9,490 nt of DNA from assembly GCA_903898475.1 (NCBI GenBank), contig CAIUFU010000214.1, forward strand, positions 1-9,490. The letters run 5' to 3'. Of this stretch, positions 8,261 through 9,490 are shown piece by piece. Source of the DNA: an uncultured Alphaproteobacteria bacterium. GTDB taxonomy: Bacteria; Pseudomonadota; Alphaproteobacteria; Rickettsiales; UBA1997. How positions within the stretch are numbered: position 1 is the first letter of the stretch; every line of letters starts with the position of its first letter. Under the pieces are notes generated by a model. That model was not told the origin of the DNA, did no database searches, and was given only the letters and a program-made list of their open reading frames with translations. The position numbers were made by a program, and so were the translations under genes.

Positions 8261-8310
8261 GCTCCTCAGAAGTCGGCTAAGTGTCATTTAAGTTAAATCA
8301 AAACAAACAA

Positions 8311-8757
8311 ATGTTAAAAATTCGTCTATCTCGCGGCGGAAGAACTAATCTTCCTTTTTACCGCATCCTTGTTACCAACATCACTTCTCCAAGAGATTCT
8401 AAATTTCTTGAAAAGATCGGCACCTACAACCCGTTGCTTGCAGATGACAAAGAAAATCGCGTCACTGTTGATAAAGAACGTGCTGAATATTGGCTTTCAG
8501 TTGGTGCTCAACCAACCGAAAAAGTTGCTAAATTTTTAGTAGCCCTTGGTGTTAAAGGTTCTGAAAAATATGCTCCAAATTTCAAACCAAAAAACAAAGG
8601 CGAAGGCTTAAAGAAAAAAGCTTTAGATAAATTAGCTAAAGAAAAAGAAGCTGCTGCTGCCGCTGAAGAAGCTGCTGCGTCTGCAATTGCTGCAGAAAAA
8701 GCCGCTGCTGCAGCGCCTGCCGCTGAAGCTCCAGCAACTGAAGAAGCTGCTGCGTAA
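8311..8757 (+). CDS. rpsP: 30S ribosomal protein S16 with alanine-rich C-terminal extension
   Basis: Small-subunit ribosomal protein that helps 30S assembly. The ATG at 8311 is preferred because it gives the family N-terminus (MLKIRLSRGGRTNLPFYRIL). A GTG at 8281 would add ten residues without family support. Neither has a clear Shine-Dalgarno. The protein has 148 residues. The S16 core covers about 1-82, with PRDSKFLEKIGTYNPL at 27-42 and the AEYWLSVGAQPTEKV segment at 58-72. Residues 83-148 are a Lys-rich stretch followed by an Ala/Glu-rich tail, so the protein is nearly twice the E. coli length. Such tails occur in S16 of several bacterial groups and are probably disordered or helical. Unlike many bacteria, rimM and trmD do not follow; a terminator and rdgB do. 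Confidence 0.95.
   Translation: MLKIRLSRGGRTNLPFYRILVTNITSPRDSKFLEKIGTYNPLLADDKENRVTVDKERAEYWLSVGAQPTEKVAKFLVALGVKGSEKYAPNFKPKNKGEGLKKKALDKLAKEKEAAAAAEEAAASAIAAEKAAAAAPAAEAPATEEAAA
8663..8755 (+). repeat. In-frame direct repeat in the S16 tail
   Basis: CTGAAGAAGCTGCTGCGT occurs exactly at 8663-8680 and again at 8738-8755, 75 bases (25 codons) apart and in the same frame. The sequence between them is GCT/GCC-rich. The repeat encodes part of the alanine-rich tail and could expand or contract by slippage or recombination. Confidence 0.75.
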
Positions 8758-8765
8758 CTCATAAG

Positions 8766-8811
8766 AAAACGCCGCAAACATCTTAAAAATGTTTGCGGCG
8801 TTTTTGTTTTT
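8766..8811 (+). terminator. Intrinsic terminator after rpsP
   Basis: A perfect 14-base stem (8768-8781 with 8789-8802, AACGCCGCAAACAT against ATGTTTGCGGCGTT) closes a seven-base loop. It can extend by two A-T pairs outward, and a T-rich tract runs to 8811. It starts shortly after the rpsP stop and should separate rpsP from rdgB. The A run on the left arm may let it work partly on the other strand too. Confidence 0.92.
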
Positions 8812-8815
8812 AAAG

Positions 8816-9442
8816 ATGCCCCAAATGTTTTCTTGCCCTAAAAAACTGCTGATTGCCACCAATAATAAAGGGAAGTTTTCCGAAATCGAATCACTCTTAA
8901 ACAACATCAATATTGAAGCGGTTCCAACCTTTCAATTTAACCTCGCTGAACCGGAAGAAACCGGATTAACTTTCGCCGCCAATTCACTTTTAAAAGCCAA
9001 ATATTACGCCGCAAAAACTGGTCTCGTTGCACTTGCCGATGATTCAGGATTGTGCGTTGAAGCTATGAATGGCGAACCTGGAATTTACTCAGCGCGCTTT
9101 GCCAAGAATGCTTTGGGCGAAAATGATTTTAATGCAGCTTTTGCTAAAATTTTCTCTGAAATCAAAAAAAACTCTCCGCAAAATCTGCGCGCTTTTTTCA
9201 TCTGCAATTTATCAATTTTTGATCCAAAAACTAATTTCGAAATTTCTTTTGAAGGTCGAGTTGATGGCAATTTAATCTTTCCACCTCGTGGCGATAAAGG
9301 CTTTGGCTATGATCCGATTTTTATTAAAAACGGCATGGAAAAAACTTTCGGCGAAATTTCTGCGCCAGAAAAAGATCAAATCTCGCATCGCGGCGACGCC
9401 TTTGCAAAACTGGTTAAATGGCTAAAAAACGACAGCTTGTAA
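8816..9442 (+). CDS. rdgB: RdgB/HAM1 family XTP/dITP pyrophosphatase
   Basis: Cleans the nucleotide pool by hydrolysing non-canonical purine triphosphates (ITP, dITP, XTP) to monophosphates plus pyrophosphate, which keeps deaminated bases out of DNA and RNA. From the start chosen here the protein has 208 residues, about normal. Family motifs are intact: nucleotide-binding ATNNKGK at 14-20, ADDSGLCVEAM at 74-84 (catalytic and metal-binding acidic residues), GEPGIYSARFA at 86-96, GDKGFGYDPIF at 159-169 and the C-terminal SHRGDAF at 190-196. The frame also has an ATG at 8789, but that codon lies inside the 3' arm of the rpsP terminator, so ATG at 8816 or 8825 is more likely. TAAAG just before 8816 is a poor Shine-Dalgarno. 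No promoter was recognised; transcription may depend on read-through or a weak site near 8800. Confidence 0.95.
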   Translation: MPQMFSCPKKLLIATNNKGKFSEIESLLNNINIEAVPTFQFNLAEPEETGLTFAANSLLKAKYYAAKTGLVALADDSGLCVEAMNGEPGIYSARFAKNALGENDFNAAFAKIFSEIKKNSPQNLRAFFICNLSIFDPKTNFEISFEGRVDGNLIFPPRGDKGFGYDPIFIKNGMEKTFGEISAPEKDQISHRGDAFAKLVKWLKNDSL

Positions 9443-9466
9443 AAGCGATTTTTAAAATTATCTCAT

Positions 9467-9490
9467 TGTCATGCTGAGCCTGTCGAAGCA
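9467..9490. repeat. Probable dispersed short palindromic repeat, cut by window edge
   Basis: The last bases contain CATGCTGAGCCTGTCGAAGC, which closely resembles a short element (CATGCTGAGC-T-TGTCGAAGCATG type) that I recall scattered in intergenic DNA of many bacteria. Its ends CATGCT and AGCA(TG) would form an inverted repeat if the next two bases are TG, which lie outside the window. It sits 24 bases after the rdgB stop, an ordinary place for such an element. No second copy occurs in this window, so the call rests on resemblance. Confidence 0.5.

Noticed and set aside
8281..8310. GTG start that would lengthen S16 by ten residues
   Set aside because: S16 proteins start at or next to the KIRLSRGG strand, which the ATG at 8311 provides. 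It remains possible but less likely.
8508..8777. Minus-strand reading frame rich in alanine opposite rpsP
   Set aside because: It is the mirror of the GCT/GCC-rich S16 tail and runs into the terminator. It has no family features of its own.
8789..8815. Upstream ATG that would lengthen RdgB by nine residues
   Set aside because: The codon lies in the 3' arm of the rpsP terminator hairpin, and the added residues do not match the family start.

Overview
The window looks like AT-rich chromosomal DNA of an alphaproteobacterium, most likely Rickettsiales or a close relative. The main reason is the left end. It carries a VirB4 ATPase followed by a very long, cysteine-rich VirB6 with a signal peptide, an architecture and gene order typical of the rickettsial (rvh) type IV secretion system. 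The NuoG subunit also lacks the N7 iron-sulfur cluster ligands, as in alphaproteobacteria and mitochondria. Placement is inferred from protein families seen by eye, with no database search.

Layout. Positions 1-4780 are on the minus strand: virB4 (4780 to 2393), then virB6 (from 2372, running off the left edge) only 20 bases later, so the two are probably co-transcribed. No virB3 precedes virB4. A 130-base AT-rich divergent gap separates this block from the plus-strand genes. These are a YjdF/DUF2238 membrane protein (4911-5528), single-stranded DNA-binding protein ssb (5635-6090), NADH dehydrogenase subunit nuoG (6177-8207), ribosomal protein S16 rpsP (8311-8757) and the RdgB/HAM1 nucleotide pyrophosphatase (8816-9442). 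Strong intrinsic terminators follow ssb and rpsP. Candidate promoters precede ssb and rpsP and share an unusual sequence module. The right edge ends inside what looks like a dispersed short palindromic repeat.

How the genes work together. VirB4 (cytoplasmic-face ATPase) and VirB6 (inner-membrane channel subunit) belong to one secretion machine. The plus-strand genes are housekeeping functions for replication, respiration, translation and nucleotide-pool cleaning. They do not form one pathway, and the two terminators split them into short transcription units. No RNA gene, CRISPR array or complete mobile element was seen. No wholly new system is evident. The points most worth a second look are the Cys-rich VirB6, the promoter/leader module shared by ssb and rpsP, and nuoG isolated from the rest of the nuo genes.
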